Shown here: positions 10,401 through 18,700 of the stretch, piece by piece
Position numbering within the stretch: the stretch's first letter is position 1
How the letters are laid out: each line of letters opens with the position of its first letter
Origin: Thioalkalivibrio sp. ALJ21
Lineage (GTDB): Bacteria > Pseudomonadota > Gammaproteobacteria > Ectothiorhodospirales > Ectothiorhodospiraceae
Length of the DNA: 64,000 nt
Assembly: GCF_000378605.1 (NCBI RefSeq)
Contig: NZ_KB905155.1
Coordinates: forward strand, 434,001 to 498,000
Direction: 5' to 3'
Position numbers and translations under genes: made by a program
Notes under the pieces: model-generated
Databases searched by the model: none
Seen by the model: only the letters and a program-made list of their open reading frames with translations
What the model was told of the DNA's origin: nothing

Positions 10401-10683
10401 TCTGCGCAATCTGCTGGCGCGAAAGCCGGAGACGCTGACGGGCGGCGAGCCGGATTGGGAGGCACTGGCCAATCGCTGGCTGGAGTTCATCCGTCCTTAC
10501 TGGTATCGCCGCCTGACCCAGCAGCGCAGGGGTTTTCTGCGCCTGCGGGACCTGCGCAAGGAGCTCATTGAGGCGGAGGCCGAACTGGGACCCGAGGTGC
10601 TGGAAGCGTTTGCCACCCTCCCGCTTCACAGCTCGGCGGAGGAGCGGGTAGTCGCGGCCATTCTCGGCATGCCCGTTCGTTGA
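7411..10683 (+). CDS. Phospholipase D-like nuclease / SNF2-type superfamily 2 helicase fusion
   Basis: About 1090 residues. The start at 7411 is preferred because GAGGTGG lies 3-9 bases upstream; an ATG at 7366 is in frame but lacks such a site. The N-terminal part has a PLD-type HKD motif, LHAKIYLGARAVTLGSSNFS (near residue 155). The helicase core follows: Walker A ATGSGKT (about 289), Walker B/box II VDECHNF (about 370), motif III FTATPIN (about 400), and the C-terminal helicase lobe with SDSLSEGVNLQ (about 730) and EQRTGRVDRLDS (about 760). The C-terminal 250 residues have no recognisable domain. PLD-helicase fusions occur in bacterial defence and DNA-processing islands; a defence role is inference from architecture and neighbours. 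It converges with the SprT-like gene 16 bp away. Confidence 0.85.
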   Translation: MSAKDPFPVASSTADLFSDFPDQSREVDVEVLWPPPDRFPLNVDGRTVRERVIADLVSADSPLVVAGYGALEELIRLEADLGEVRPLRVLFGNEPSAGEGGHRSLKASSFPEEVEQYWLDRGISLRLSARLIHFRERLREGAVEARYWPDTQRPLHAKIYLGARAVTLGSSNFSKNGLERQHEANARFTATGEPRRYREAAALAEQFWSLGHDYTDALLVLLERLLHVVGWRDALARACGELLEGDWAKGFLQQVDREAFRALWPAQRQGIAQALYLLDRQGAVLIADATGSGKTRMGAHLLRAQQARIQGAGGMPRSVMIAPSTVVEEWEREASRADTALDVFSVGLLSHGSRKAWQLDDALRRARLLAVDECHNFHNRRSRRTRRLFTNHLADDVLLFTATPINRNVDDLVRIADLLGADNLQPSTLKALERVNRPGRWHGLGDDEAARLRDEIRTFTIRRTKRMFNALIDREPEAYRDHSGRPCRYPEHRSYSYSLGEPATDRERASRIRGLLDQLFGVVQIPVVLELSAVQRQQGLTEDQYRDNLLLGAHKLVRYRVMAALRSSRAALVEHLCGTTVARAEFGLEHYAKSADTGDVLGKLKQPGRVPENRLGVPLPAWLTDADAWASAHAHDHRILSQVLDEVRAMSPAREHAKVAHLARLAARHERVLAFDSRLITIAALSAQLEERLPGVEIWQATGSDERSRQAVLRAFRPGDDEQAGVALCSDSLSEGVNLQAASALVHLDMPSVIRVAEQRTGRVDRLDSPHAEVEVWWPRDAEEFALSADARFLDRADAVTELLGTNLPLPEDLQQRSRDSVDADTLIREYERTARSIEEAEPHDAFAAVRGLVEGAGALVEPDIYEYYRQRSVRVLSRVSVVASDTVWAFFCLAGSADRAPRWFFFSGPDSEATTSLDKVAAALRERLAPDPPNGEIDEPAARRLAHFSERLPEAERAQLPLRKQRALQEMAEVLKGFCLEAARQREQTRLDAYLDLRNLLARKPETLTGGEPDWEALANRWLEFIRPYWYRRLTQQRRGFLRLRDLRKELIEAEAELGPEVLEAFATLPLHSSAEERVVAAILGMPVR

Positions 10684-10699
10684 TCCGGCGCCAGCCGGG

Positions 10700-11461
10700 T
10701 CAGCCTGCTTCGTCGGAGAGATGGCTCATCGGCTCCATGCACGATCCACAGATAACCTCGGTTTCCGGTCGCGCCCAGACCCGCGCCTCGCAGGTCGGGC
10801 AGTTCATGCGCACACGGGGATCCGGGCGCGGTGCGGGTGGCGTAAACACTGCCGGTTTTTCGGCATCGTCGGGCATCGCGATCGTCTCGGCCGGCGCGGG
10901 AGCGCTGGCCACGGCCAGACCCTGTTCGGCCAGGGCCTCCTGCACCTGGGCAACCGATTCGGGATCGGTGGGGGCATGCCGGTCGAACCAGGGCAGTTCG
11001 AACCCGGTGGCCAGCAGGTCCGCACAGGCTCGGGCGAAGGGCCCGTCCGGCTGGATGTAGTGCGTGACCCGGCGGCCGGTCTGTTTGCCATCCGGCAGGC
11101 CGGTATCGCTCGGCACCAGACCGATCGCTTCCATCTTGCCGGCCCACTCCCGATTGTGGTGGTTCGAACGGCTCGGGCGGCCGAAGCACTCCTGCCAGTG
11201 ATGCACCATTTCGTGTACCAGCGTGGACAGCGCGACCTCCAGCGGATTCAGGGTGAAGTACCCCGGATGAACACCCAACTCGTGGATGATCGTGCCGTCG
11301 CCGGAGATGAAGCGCTCGGCGTGGTGGTAGCCTCGCTGCCGACGGGAGCTGCGCAGCGTGATTAGGCAGGGCGGCAATTCGTTGTCGAACAGCCGTTCGT
11401 TGAAATGATCGAAGGCCCGCTGCAGGGCGGAGTACATCGACAGGGTGGGGGAGTCGGTCAT
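10700..11461 (-). CDS. SprT-like zinc metallopeptidase with C-terminal zinc ribbon
   Basis: 253 residues. A SprT-like domain spans about residues 10-120, with MYSALQRAFDHFNERLFDNE near the start and the HExxH motif in LVHEMVHHWQECFG, a further His in SNHHNREW, and the matrix-like tail GLVPSDTG. The C-terminus carries a two-CxxC zinc ribbon (CPTCEARVWARP and ICGSCMEP). SprT/Spartan proteins cleave DNA-crosslinked proteins. This shorter relative is often found on plasmids and islands, and its substrate is unknown. A proline- and alanine-rich linker joins the domains. The first 43 codons are duplicated, decayed, at 7087-7273. Confidence 0.87.
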   Translation of the reverse strand: MTDSPTLSMYSALQRAFDHFNERLFDNELPPCLITLRSSRRQRGYHHAERFISGDGTIIHELGVHPGYFTLNPLEVALSTLVHEMVHHWQECFGRPSRSNHHNREWAGKMEAIGLVPSDTGLPDGKQTGRRVTHYIQPDGPFARACADLLATGFELPWFDRHAPTDPESVAQVQEALAEQGLAVASAPAPAETIAMPDDAEKPAVFTPPAPRPDPRVRMNCPTCEARVWARPETEVICGSCMEPMSHLSDEAG

Positions 11462-11682
11462 GGTGCGTTCCCGGGATCGAGTCTTGAGTCCCGAGATTGT
11501 ATCGCCCCGTTTTTGTCACAAATCCGGTCACAAACTGGGCGAGCCGAGACCTGTCCCGTCCAGGATCTGGTTCGTCCATAGAATCGTTTCACCAAATGCT
11601 TGGGATAGAAATCGAAGGGTTATATATCAGACCTTTAATGATGTAGTATCTTCTCAATAATCATTTCAATTGGAAGGTTCGG

Positions 11683-13077
11683 ATGAGGAGCAAGCGAGAG
11701 GCAGCGCATCAGCAGCTCGGCTTGGCGCTTGCCAGACTCGCCCCGGTGCGTGCAGCCGATCTTGCCCGCGAGCTGGGGCTGTCGGTCCCCACCCTTCACC
11801 GACTGCTGCAGGAGACGCCCGAGCCCGTGCTTGCGGCCGGGCGGGCCCGGCGTACTCGCTACGCTCTGCGCAGAGCGCTGCGAGGCGACTTCGCGCCCAC
11901 TCCCATCCGTGTGATTGATGAAGCCGGCCAGCCGCACGAGCTCACGGAGCTCTCGCCCATCCAGCCGCAGGGCTGCCATGCCGACTTCGGTGGCTCGGAT
12001 TGGCCTTTGGAAGATGACGACGAGACCCCCGAAGGATGGTGGGCCGGTCTGCCATACCCTTTGTACGATATGCGCCCCCAGGGCTACCTCGGGCGCCAGC
12101 TGGCGCATCGCTTGCAAGACACGCTCGAGGTGTCACCCAATCCGGATACCTGGAGTGACGACGATATCCTCTGGGTTCTGAGTCGTGTGGGGTCCGATCT
12201 CCCCGGCAACCTGGTCGTTGGTGATGCCGCATTCAAGGGCTGGCAGAAGGCCCGCCTGGATCCCCCTCCGATTCTCGGGCTGGACGAGATCGAAGGGATG
12301 TATGTGAAAGCGGCGGAGGAGGCCATCTCGCTGGGCCTTGCGGGTTCCAGTGCTGCGGGTGAGTTCCCGAAGTTCACCGCCCTTCGGGACCTGCAGGGCA
12401 GTCGTAGTCCCCACGTCATCGTGAAGTTTTCGGGTGCGGACGAGTCCGCAACCGTGCAGCGCTGGTCCGATCTGCTGGTGGCGGAGCATCTGGCTCTGGA
12501 GGCGGTCGCGGCGCTCCCCGGCGTGCAGAGTCCGCCCAGCCGAATCCTCCAGCAACAGGGCCGCACGTTCCTGGAGGTCGAGCGCTTCGATCGTAACGGA
12601 CTGTTCGGCCGCAGCCCGGTGGTGACGCTGGAGACCGTGAACGCGGCCTTGCTTGGCCATGCGCCTTCGGCATGGGACACCCTTGCCAAGGGTCTCGCCG
12701 ACAAGCGTCTGCTGGCGCCGGAGGCGGTTGCAGCCATCCGTCACATCACCTGGTTCGGAAGACTGATTGCCAATAACGACATGCACCTGGGCAATCTCGC
12801 CTTTCGACCGGAGGGCGGCCGGCTTGTCCTGTGCCCGGTCTACGACATGCTCCCGATGGCCTACGCGCCGCTCCCGGGTGGTGAACTGCCGCGCGTGACG
12901 TTCGAGCCCGCCCTGCCATTACCCCGTGAACATGGTGCGTGGGTCACCACTTGTCACGCCGCGATCGGGTACTGGCAAACCGTGTCGGATGACACCCGCA
13001 TCCGTTCCACGTTTCGCAGGATTGCATCCGAAAACGCCCTCGAGCTGCAAAGGCGCATGGCACTCGTTGTGCCCTGA
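11683..13077 (+). CDS. yjjJ: YjjJ-type HipA-family serine/threonine kinase (toxin-like)
   Basis: 464 residues. An N-terminal winged helix (about 10-55: VRAADLARELGLSVPTLHRLLQ) is fused to a HipA-like kinase, as in E. coli YjjJ, so DNA-binding and kinase parts are in one chain and no separate hipB is needed. Kinase signatures are the glycine-rich SSAAGEFPKFTA, the lysine in VIVKFSG (about 250), the catalytic loop IANNDMHLGNLAF (about 365) and the metal-binding aspartate in CPVYDMLPM. YjjJ-type proteins are growth-inhibiting kinases in the HipA toxin family; the target here is unknown. It is followed by the Fic gene, another post-translational modifier. The upstream 60 bp are AT-rich, consistent with a promoter. 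Confidence 0.85.
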   Translation: MRSKREAAHQQLGLALARLAPVRAADLARELGLSVPTLHRLLQETPEPVLAAGRARRTRYALRRALRGDFAPTPIRVIDEAGQPHELTELSPIQPQGCHADFGGSDWPLEDDDETPEGWWAGLPYPLYDMRPQGYLGRQLAHRLQDTLEVSPNPDTWSDDDILWVLSRVGSDLPGNLVVGDAAFKGWQKARLDPPPILGLDEIEGMYVKAAEEAISLGLAGSSAAGEFPKFTALRDLQGSRSPHVIVKFSGADESATVQRWSDLLVAEHLALEAVAALPGVQSPPSRILQQQGRTFLEVERFDRNGLFGRSPVVTLETVNAALLGHAPSAWDTLAKGLADKRLLAPEAVAAIRHITWFGRLIANNDMHLGNLAFRPEGGRLVLCPVYDMLPMAYAPLPGGELPRVTFEPALPLPREHGAWVTTCHAAIGYWQTVSDDTRIRSTFRRIASENALELQRRMALVVP

Positions 13078-13182
13078 TCACTCGCCGTGCGGTGCCCATT
13101 GGGCGCGGGCATCCATCTAGCGACAATTACTCTGGCCGTCCGAGAAGACCTACAGCGTCAGATGCGCTCGGCATCCGCCGCA

Positions 13183-13245
13183 CTCCGCATACGCTTGGAA
13201 ATGCGGAGAAAGATCCGCATAATCTCCGCATATTATGCGGAGATT
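13183..13245. promoter_or_regulatory. Inverted-repeat operator array upstream of fic
   Basis: Five copies of the CTCCGCAT/ATGCGGAG half-site lie in alternating orientation: CTCCGCAT 13183-13190, ATGCGGAG 13201-13208, ATCCGCAT 13213-13220, CTCCGCATA 13224-13232 and TATGCGGAG 13234-13242. The last pair forms a palindrome with 12-bp perfect arms (13221-13232 and 13234-13245, one base between) that covers the fic Shine-Dalgarno sequence. Binding there would block transcription or translation of fic. Autoregulation by the Fic protein's C-terminal winged helix is inference. Confidence 0.75.
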
Positions 13246-13248
13246 GGC

Positions 13249-14361
13249 GTGCTATATATCTGGGAGTTGACCGGTTGGCCCCACTGGCAGTGGGACGCGG
13301 AACATATCGCGCCGATGGTGGCCGCGGCCGCGCGCGAGCAGGGTCGGTTGCTCGGGCGGATGCAAGGGTTGGGTTTCGCGCTGCGCGAGGAAGCGTCGCT
13401 TCGGATGCTGTCGGAGGATATCGTGGATTCCGGCGCGATCGAGGGCGAACGGCTCCCCCTCGATCAGGTGCGCTCTTCCCTGGCACGTCGCCTCGGGCTG
13501 GAGGCCGGGGGACTGGTCGCTTCAGGGCGGGATGTCGACGGCATGGTCGAACTGATGCTGGATGCGACGAAGGCCTTTGACCGTGAACTGACAGTGGATC
13601 GGCTGTTCGACTGGCATGCGGCCCTGTTTCCGACGGGGCGCAGCGGAATGACGCGGATTCCCGTCGCGCGCTGGCGGGATGACGATCAAGGGCCGATGGA
13701 TGTGGTGTCGGGCCCCGTTGGCCGGGAGACGGTGCACTTCTCCGCGCCACCGGCCGAACGCATCCCGGGGGAGGTCGACGCCTTCCTCGGCTGGTTCAAG
13801 GCGCCCGGCCCGTTGGATCCGCTATTGGTGGCGGGGCTGGCCCACCTCTGGTTCGTGACGATTCACCCGTTCGCGGATGGGAACGGGCGTATCGCGCGGG
13901 CGATCGCCGATATGGTGCTGGCACGAGCGGATGGTTCTGCGGAACGTTTCTACAGCATGTCCGGGCAGATCCTTCGGGAACGCAGTGACTATTACGCGAT
14001 TCTGGAGCGGACTCAGAAACAGGGGGACCTGGACATCACCCTGTGGCTGGAATGGTTCCTGGGCTGCCTGCAGCGTTCGCTGGACAGCGCTCAGGATGCA
14101 CTCGAGCACGTGCTGTTCAAGGCCCAATTCTGGGAGCGCTTCGCCACGGAGCCGCTGAATGCCCGACAGATCAAGGTTCTCAATCGCCTGCTGGACGGAT
14201 TCGAAGGTGGGATGACCTCTTCACGTTGGGCCCGGATGGCCAAGTGTTCGCAGGACACGGCGCAGCGGGATATTGCGGACCTGGTGGGTCGGGGCGCGTT
14301 GAAGAAGAACCCGGGCGGTGGACGCAGCACGAGTTACTCTTTGCCAGAAACGCTTGCATGA
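13249..14361 (+). CDS. fic: Class II Fic-family AMPylase with DUF4172 N-terminus and C-terminal winged helix
   Basis: About 370 residues from GTG 13249. This start gives the DUF4172 beginning VLYIWELTGWPHWQWD and has GGAG six bases upstream; an earlier in-frame ATG at 13087 has no family match. The inhibitory helix motif [S/T]xxxE[G/N] is SGAIEG (about residue 66), placing it in the N-terminally inhibited class II. The catalytic motif HPFADGNGRIAR (about 207) is complete, so AMP transfer from ATP to a target hydroxyl is expected. The C-terminal 60 residues (NARQIKVLNRLLDGFEGGMT, then a SQDTAQRDIADLVGRGAL helix) form a DeoR-like winged helix. The palindrome array upstream suggests self-repression. 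The target is unknown. Confidence 0.9.
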   Translation: MLYIWELTGWPHWQWDAEHIAPMVAAAAREQGRLLGRMQGLGFALREEASLRMLSEDIVDSGAIEGERLPLDQVRSSLARRLGLEAGGLVASGRDVDGMVELMLDATKAFDRELTVDRLFDWHAALFPTGRSGMTRIPVARWRDDDQGPMDVVSGPVGRETVHFSAPPAERIPGEVDAFLGWFKAPGPLDPLLVAGLAHLWFVTIHPFADGNGRIARAIADMVLARADGSAERFYSMSGQILRERSDYYAILERTQKQGDLDITLWLEWFLGCLQRSLDSAQDALEHVLFKAQFWERFATEPLNARQIKVLNRLLDGFEGGMTSSRWARMAKCSQDTAQRDIADLVGRGALKKNPGGGRSTSYSLPETLA

Positions 14362-14487
14362 CCCCGATCAGGGCGCCGAGCTGTCAAGCAATGCTGATCG
14401 CTACCAACCACGTCATCGCGGTAAACCATTTTGATGAAGGTCCACCCGTCTCCCGCAAGAATGACGTAATCGCCGATCCCTACATGG

Positions 14488-14871
14488 TTATCCGTCGTCT
14501 TCAAAACCAGCTGTTGCGAGATCACGCCTAAGTTCCTGCAGACGCAGATCAAGCGCCGCCAGGAGAGCCTCTAGCACCTGCACCTCATCTCTCGGCTGTA
14601 GCCAATCCAGTTTCTTTCCTCCACCTTGTGAAACACCGAAAGGCAGTTCGGCCGCGCATCCTTCTACCTCTGTATCGATGCTTCGAGCGTGGGGAAGGGG
14701 AAGCGATCGTCTGGGGAAAAGACTAGCACTGATCTTGAATCGTACTTTCGGATCCTCAACCTTTAGAGTGGCGGGTCCTCCCTCAGGCTTCGGTTTAAAT
14801 GGGGTAGAACCCGTCCGTTCAACGCCACTACTAGTGGTCCGGTGGCTGGGTCTGCTCCTTACGCAGGTCAA
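14488..14871 (-). CDS. Unknown protein, paralogue of the C-terminal half of the upstream gene
   Basis: About 127 residues as the open frame from ATG 14871, overlapping the previous gene by 41 bp; the true start could lie inside. The region VEDPKVRFKISASLFP, then AELPFGVSQGGGKKLDWLQP and DEVQVLEALLAAL, is clearly homologous to the C-terminal half of the gene at 14831-15493 (VEDPKIRFSIKANLIP, AELPFGIAPNGRRTLEWLMP, EEIQVLESVRDAL). I recognise no known family. Overlap and orientation suggest cotranscription with its paralogue, and the homology suggests duplication followed by divergence, possibly giving two subunits. Confidence 0.7.
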   Translation of the reverse strand: MTCVRSRPSHRTTSSGVERTGSTPFKPKPEGGPATLKVEDPKVRFKISASLFPRRSLPLPHARSIDTEVEGCAAELPFGVSQGGGKKLDWLQPRDEVQVLEALLAALDLRLQELRRDLATAGFEDDG

Positions 14872-15493
14872 TCAGTACATCGTTTAGCGCATCCCTGACG
14901 GACTCAAGTACCTGTATCTCTTCCGCCGGCATGAGCCATTCCAGCGTCCTACGGCCATTTGGCGCGATGCCGAAGGGCAGTTCCGCCTGCAGGCCTGTCA
15001 CAGTCGTACGAATATTGCGCGCACTGGCAAGTGGCAGCATTCGGCTGCTGGGTATCAGATTTGCCTTGATGCTGAAGCGAATCTTGGGGTCTTCGACATT
15101 TACGCTTTTTCGTGCGTTTTGGGGCTTTGGGGAAAAGGGTTGGTCCATTATGTAATCCTTGCCGGGCGAAAGACCATCAATGGTCATGTTTTTCAGAGAT
15201 CTCCTGATCTGTTTCTTTTTTGACGAACTTGCAGACGCCAGTTGGTTTCGCAGCAATGCGCTTTGCAGGGAGAGCTGCTTTTTAAAATTATCAACATGGG
15301 AGCGATCGCGGAAATGAAAGATAATCGCGATATGATCGCCATCGCGCTTGATCCTTATTTCAGCGGGCTCCTCGCCAACAGGGACCTGTATCGGCTGGAG
15401 ATCGTGTAGGAACTGTGCGCCTAGCGAATCGGCGGTTCGTTTCTCGACTGCCTCGAGTAGGACTTCGATCGTGTGTCTGGAAGATACATCCAT
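14831..15493 (-). CDS. Unknown two-part protein
   Basis: 220 residues. The N-terminal part (1-120) begins MDVSSRHTIEVLLEAVEKRT and contains VGEEPAEIRIKRDGDHIAII and a Lys/Ser-rich helix (SSSKKKQIRRSLKNM). The C-terminal part (125-215) is the domain shared with the next gene: VNVEDPKIRFSIKAN, GLQAELPFGIAPNG, LEWLMPAEEIQVLE. No catalytic motif, signal peptide or membrane segment is visible. It is separated by 300 bp from the giant recombinase on the same strand, so the three could form one unit. Function unknown. Confidence 0.75.
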   Translation of the reverse strand: MDVSSRHTIEVLLEAVEKRTADSLGAQFLHDLQPIQVPVGEEPAEIRIKRDGDHIAIIFHFRDRSHVDNFKKQLSLQSALLRNQLASASSSKKKQIRRSLKNMTIDGLSPGKDYIMDQPFSPKPQNARKSVNVEDPKIRFSIKANLIPSSRMLPLASARNIRTTVTGLQAELPFGIAPNGRRTLEWLMPAEEIQVLESVRDALNDVLIDLRKEQTQPPDH

Positions 15494-15793
15494 GTATGCG
15501 CTCCTTTAAGCCTTGGAATGACAGTACCAATATACACCCTCGTGCTTGGGTCGTTTTTGCGTGCGAATAGGGCGCGAGGTTTCGGTGGATGCTTTCTGGG
15601 AAAGCAGTCGAAGCGCCAGGGAGAAACGACAATGGACGGCTCTCCGATGTCGATTGGTTGTGAGACGGATGCTCGACAATCCCCTGTCCTGAATCACCCA
15701 CTTGCGTGCCAAACCACTACCCGCTGAATATCTTGCCTTGTCTGGTATCACCGGGAGTTCGAATACGAGATCTCTCTTTCGCCAGACTCTTAG

Positions 15794-18700
15794 TTAGCCA
15801 TCGGTCAAATAAGCCTGTATGGCAAGAATTAGGAGATGATGTCTGGTGCGTCCAATAGGCGGTATTGTCTGAGCGGTGGGAAGGTATTTTCGGACGATAT
15901 CGGCGGCCTGCGCATGGGATGAAATGGCGATCAGCTCGAGTCCCAGCGCATGTAGGTCTTTGCGTGGTAGTTGTGCGATGGGGCGGGCGAGGTCGATGAG
16001 TGGTTCGGTTCGACTCCTCCGCTTCTGTGGGGCGCCTCTAAGAAATTGGAGTGTCAACAGCTGTTCGAGCCATTGAAGGTAGCTCCGGTCATGCGATATC
16101 TGGCCGATGGTACGATCTTGCGCGCGCGCGATCTCTTCGATTGACCAGCCTTCTCGGATGCTTATCGCTGTAGTGAGATACTGGACGAGGCGTTCGTCGG
16201 CCTGGTTTGGATCTGGCGATGGGGTAGTAGATAGGCCTATGTGTGAAGGGTCTCCATCGGTTGGGGCCGGGTAGTCACTCACGCGGTGATCAGCATCTAA
16301 GGGTGCCAAGGCAAGGGTATCGATGATCGCGGCATCCTCAGGCTGATGAGCACGGCGCTTGCGCAAGGCGGCTTGTGAGAGCGCACCCGGGCTTCGTTTG
16401 ACCAAGGCGGCGAGACAGCGGCGGGTTGGCCCGGTCCACCCATGGGACACGTCGGTCATCAGGGGGATGGAATGGTCGTAGTGCATGAGGGTGGTGGAGG
16501 GGTGTCCATGCCCCAGTTGACGGGAAATGTATCGGTAGCGTGCGCGAAGTGACAGACGGGTCACTGTAGCGGTCGGTGATGTTTTGTAAGGTAGATCCAG
16601 CGTTAAGCTAGGAAAATGGTCGCAATGGACGTCGTAGCCTGCCTGCGTCGCGTAGGCATGCCGATAACTGTGCAGTCGGAATGGGGCTAAACAGTCGGAT
16701 TGGAATAATTGTTGGACGGCTTCAGCGAAATGCGCGTGATAGTTCCGTTGCCAGTCCAAGGAGTTCCCATGAGGGGGAACCGGTAAGAGGTCCTGTGCAG
16801 CAAGCGATTGTGTTTTCTTGGTGACGTGGATGCACTCGTGCGTCCGGGTTATTTCTCTGCGCGCTTCGCGCTCTTGGATTGTGGTAACGAGTCGTTTAGA
16901 GGCCAAGGACTTTAGCCGTGCTTGACGTCGAGGATGTATCCAGAGAGCGGAGCGATGGTGGCCGATGAGATGGGCGTCGGCGGTCAGGGTCGGCAGTTCC
17001 CCGGTTCGCAGTTTGTACAAAAATTGGAGGAGGAGGGCGTAATGGATAACCCGATCAGGCGGGCTAGGTCGAGCGGGTAGCTGTGGGGATGGATTGGGGG
17101 CGAGGAATCGCAGGAGCCATTCTGACTCGCCGCCTGTGATGGGGTCGCCCGCACGAGGAAACGCAACCCCTAACTCGTCTGCTTCGGTCAACTGAGCGTG
17201 AACTTCCCGCGGTATGTCTTCCGGGTGGTCGCGGTTGTGCCTCAAAACCCATGCGACGGGCTTTTGCTTCTTTGGGTCGGCACAGATTTCGCTGAGGATC
17301 AGCTCGGCGGCCTCCCGCGGGTCTTCGCCCGCGTGGCCGGAGAGAGCGAGTTCCACCGCGTGGGTCAGCTGTGTCACGTATTGGTACGTTGTGGATGGGC
17401 GAATCTTTTTCCTGTGCTTGGGGGCCGTCATGTGATGACGGATTGCGCGGGCGAGAAGTAAAGGCACCGACCCTGCAAGGGATTCGGAAGCGAGGCGGTC
17501 TGCTGCGTTGATGACGGCTGTTGCGCGGTGGGGCACGCAATCCGAGCGCCAGCGACCGATGGCTTTTCGCATCGCCTCATAGTGGCTCAACGCAACAGAC
17601 TGGGTCTGCATCCTTGTCTCGGTAGTGGATGCGGCTTCTGTCGGCCCAGATGCGGCCTGAGGAGCCACGCGACGCCCCGTCACCAAGGCGAGTAGTCGGT
17701 CGCAGCGTGGGCCGGTCGCTTCGAGGTCTCCGCGCTCCCACGCGGCCCGTGTGGCTGGTGTCGTGAGTCTGCGTGCCATGCTCACGGTGCGGCATACACC
17801 TTTCAGTGTGATTCCTCGCCCAAGGACTTTCCGGGCTGGGGGGTGAGTAAGGAGAGCCTTTAACGCGACTTCGCCGGATGGATGTAGGACGCCCCCTTCG
17901 TGAGCAACGCGGAACGCAGTGGCTTGGGCCGCAGACAAGAGTTGGATGCCATGGATATGGTCCGACCGGGGTAGGAAAAGAGCCGCCACATGGGTGGCAT
18001 TCGGTACACGGCGCAATTCACCCTCCGAGAGGAGTTTCTTGATCCGTACGGGGTCTGTGCTCACACCCCATATCACACTGAGCACGAGCGCGGCCTGATG
18101 GATCTGGCTTGCTGCCGCATCATCCAGCCCCGAAAGCGGCCCGAGATCCTCGACCAGTCGCAGGAGCACCGTTTCGAGCGATCGTGTGAGGCGATATGCC
18201 TCCAGGTGCGTGGGCTGGATGACCGATACCGGGACGTTGTTGTCGGGATCCTCGTCATTCGTGTCGGAGGTGCGAGGGTCCGGGGCGTGCTCCTTGGAGG
18301 CGCACTCGCGAGCGAGCTGCGCGACCGTGGAATATGGGTTATCGCGGTCCGACGGGCGTTCTTCATCGTAGCCGGCTACTGGGCAGAGGTTCAGGTCCTC
18401 TAAATAACTCTCGATAAAAGGCGCGAGCCGCTGGGCCAGCGAGTATGGAGAATCGGGATCAGTCACGTCATAGGGCTCGCCGAGATGACGGTGCCCCATG
18501 TGCTGCTGGATGTCACAGCCCGGTGCGCCGAGTTCCTCGATTCGAGTGGCGAACCAGTGGCGTAGGCGGTGAATATCGACAGGGATCTGCGTGTGTGCGA
18601 CCAAGTCCTCCGGGCGTAGCGTCCGGGGACTGAAATCGATTGGATCGAGCGAGAAAAATAGCGGCGCATCGCCGGAAAGGGCCCGTTCAAGATGCTGGAT

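Noticed and set aside
13183-13245. Alternating CTCCGCAT sites as a CRISPR or integron attachment array
   Set aside because: Spacing is irregular and short, half-sites alternate in orientation, and they end at a ribosome site, which fits an operator far better.
3129-14527. Similarity between about 3131-3145 and 14515-14530 (gagatcac-cct) as a direct-repeat pair
   Set aside because: Only about a dozen matching bases with no extension; chance similarity is the simpler explanation.
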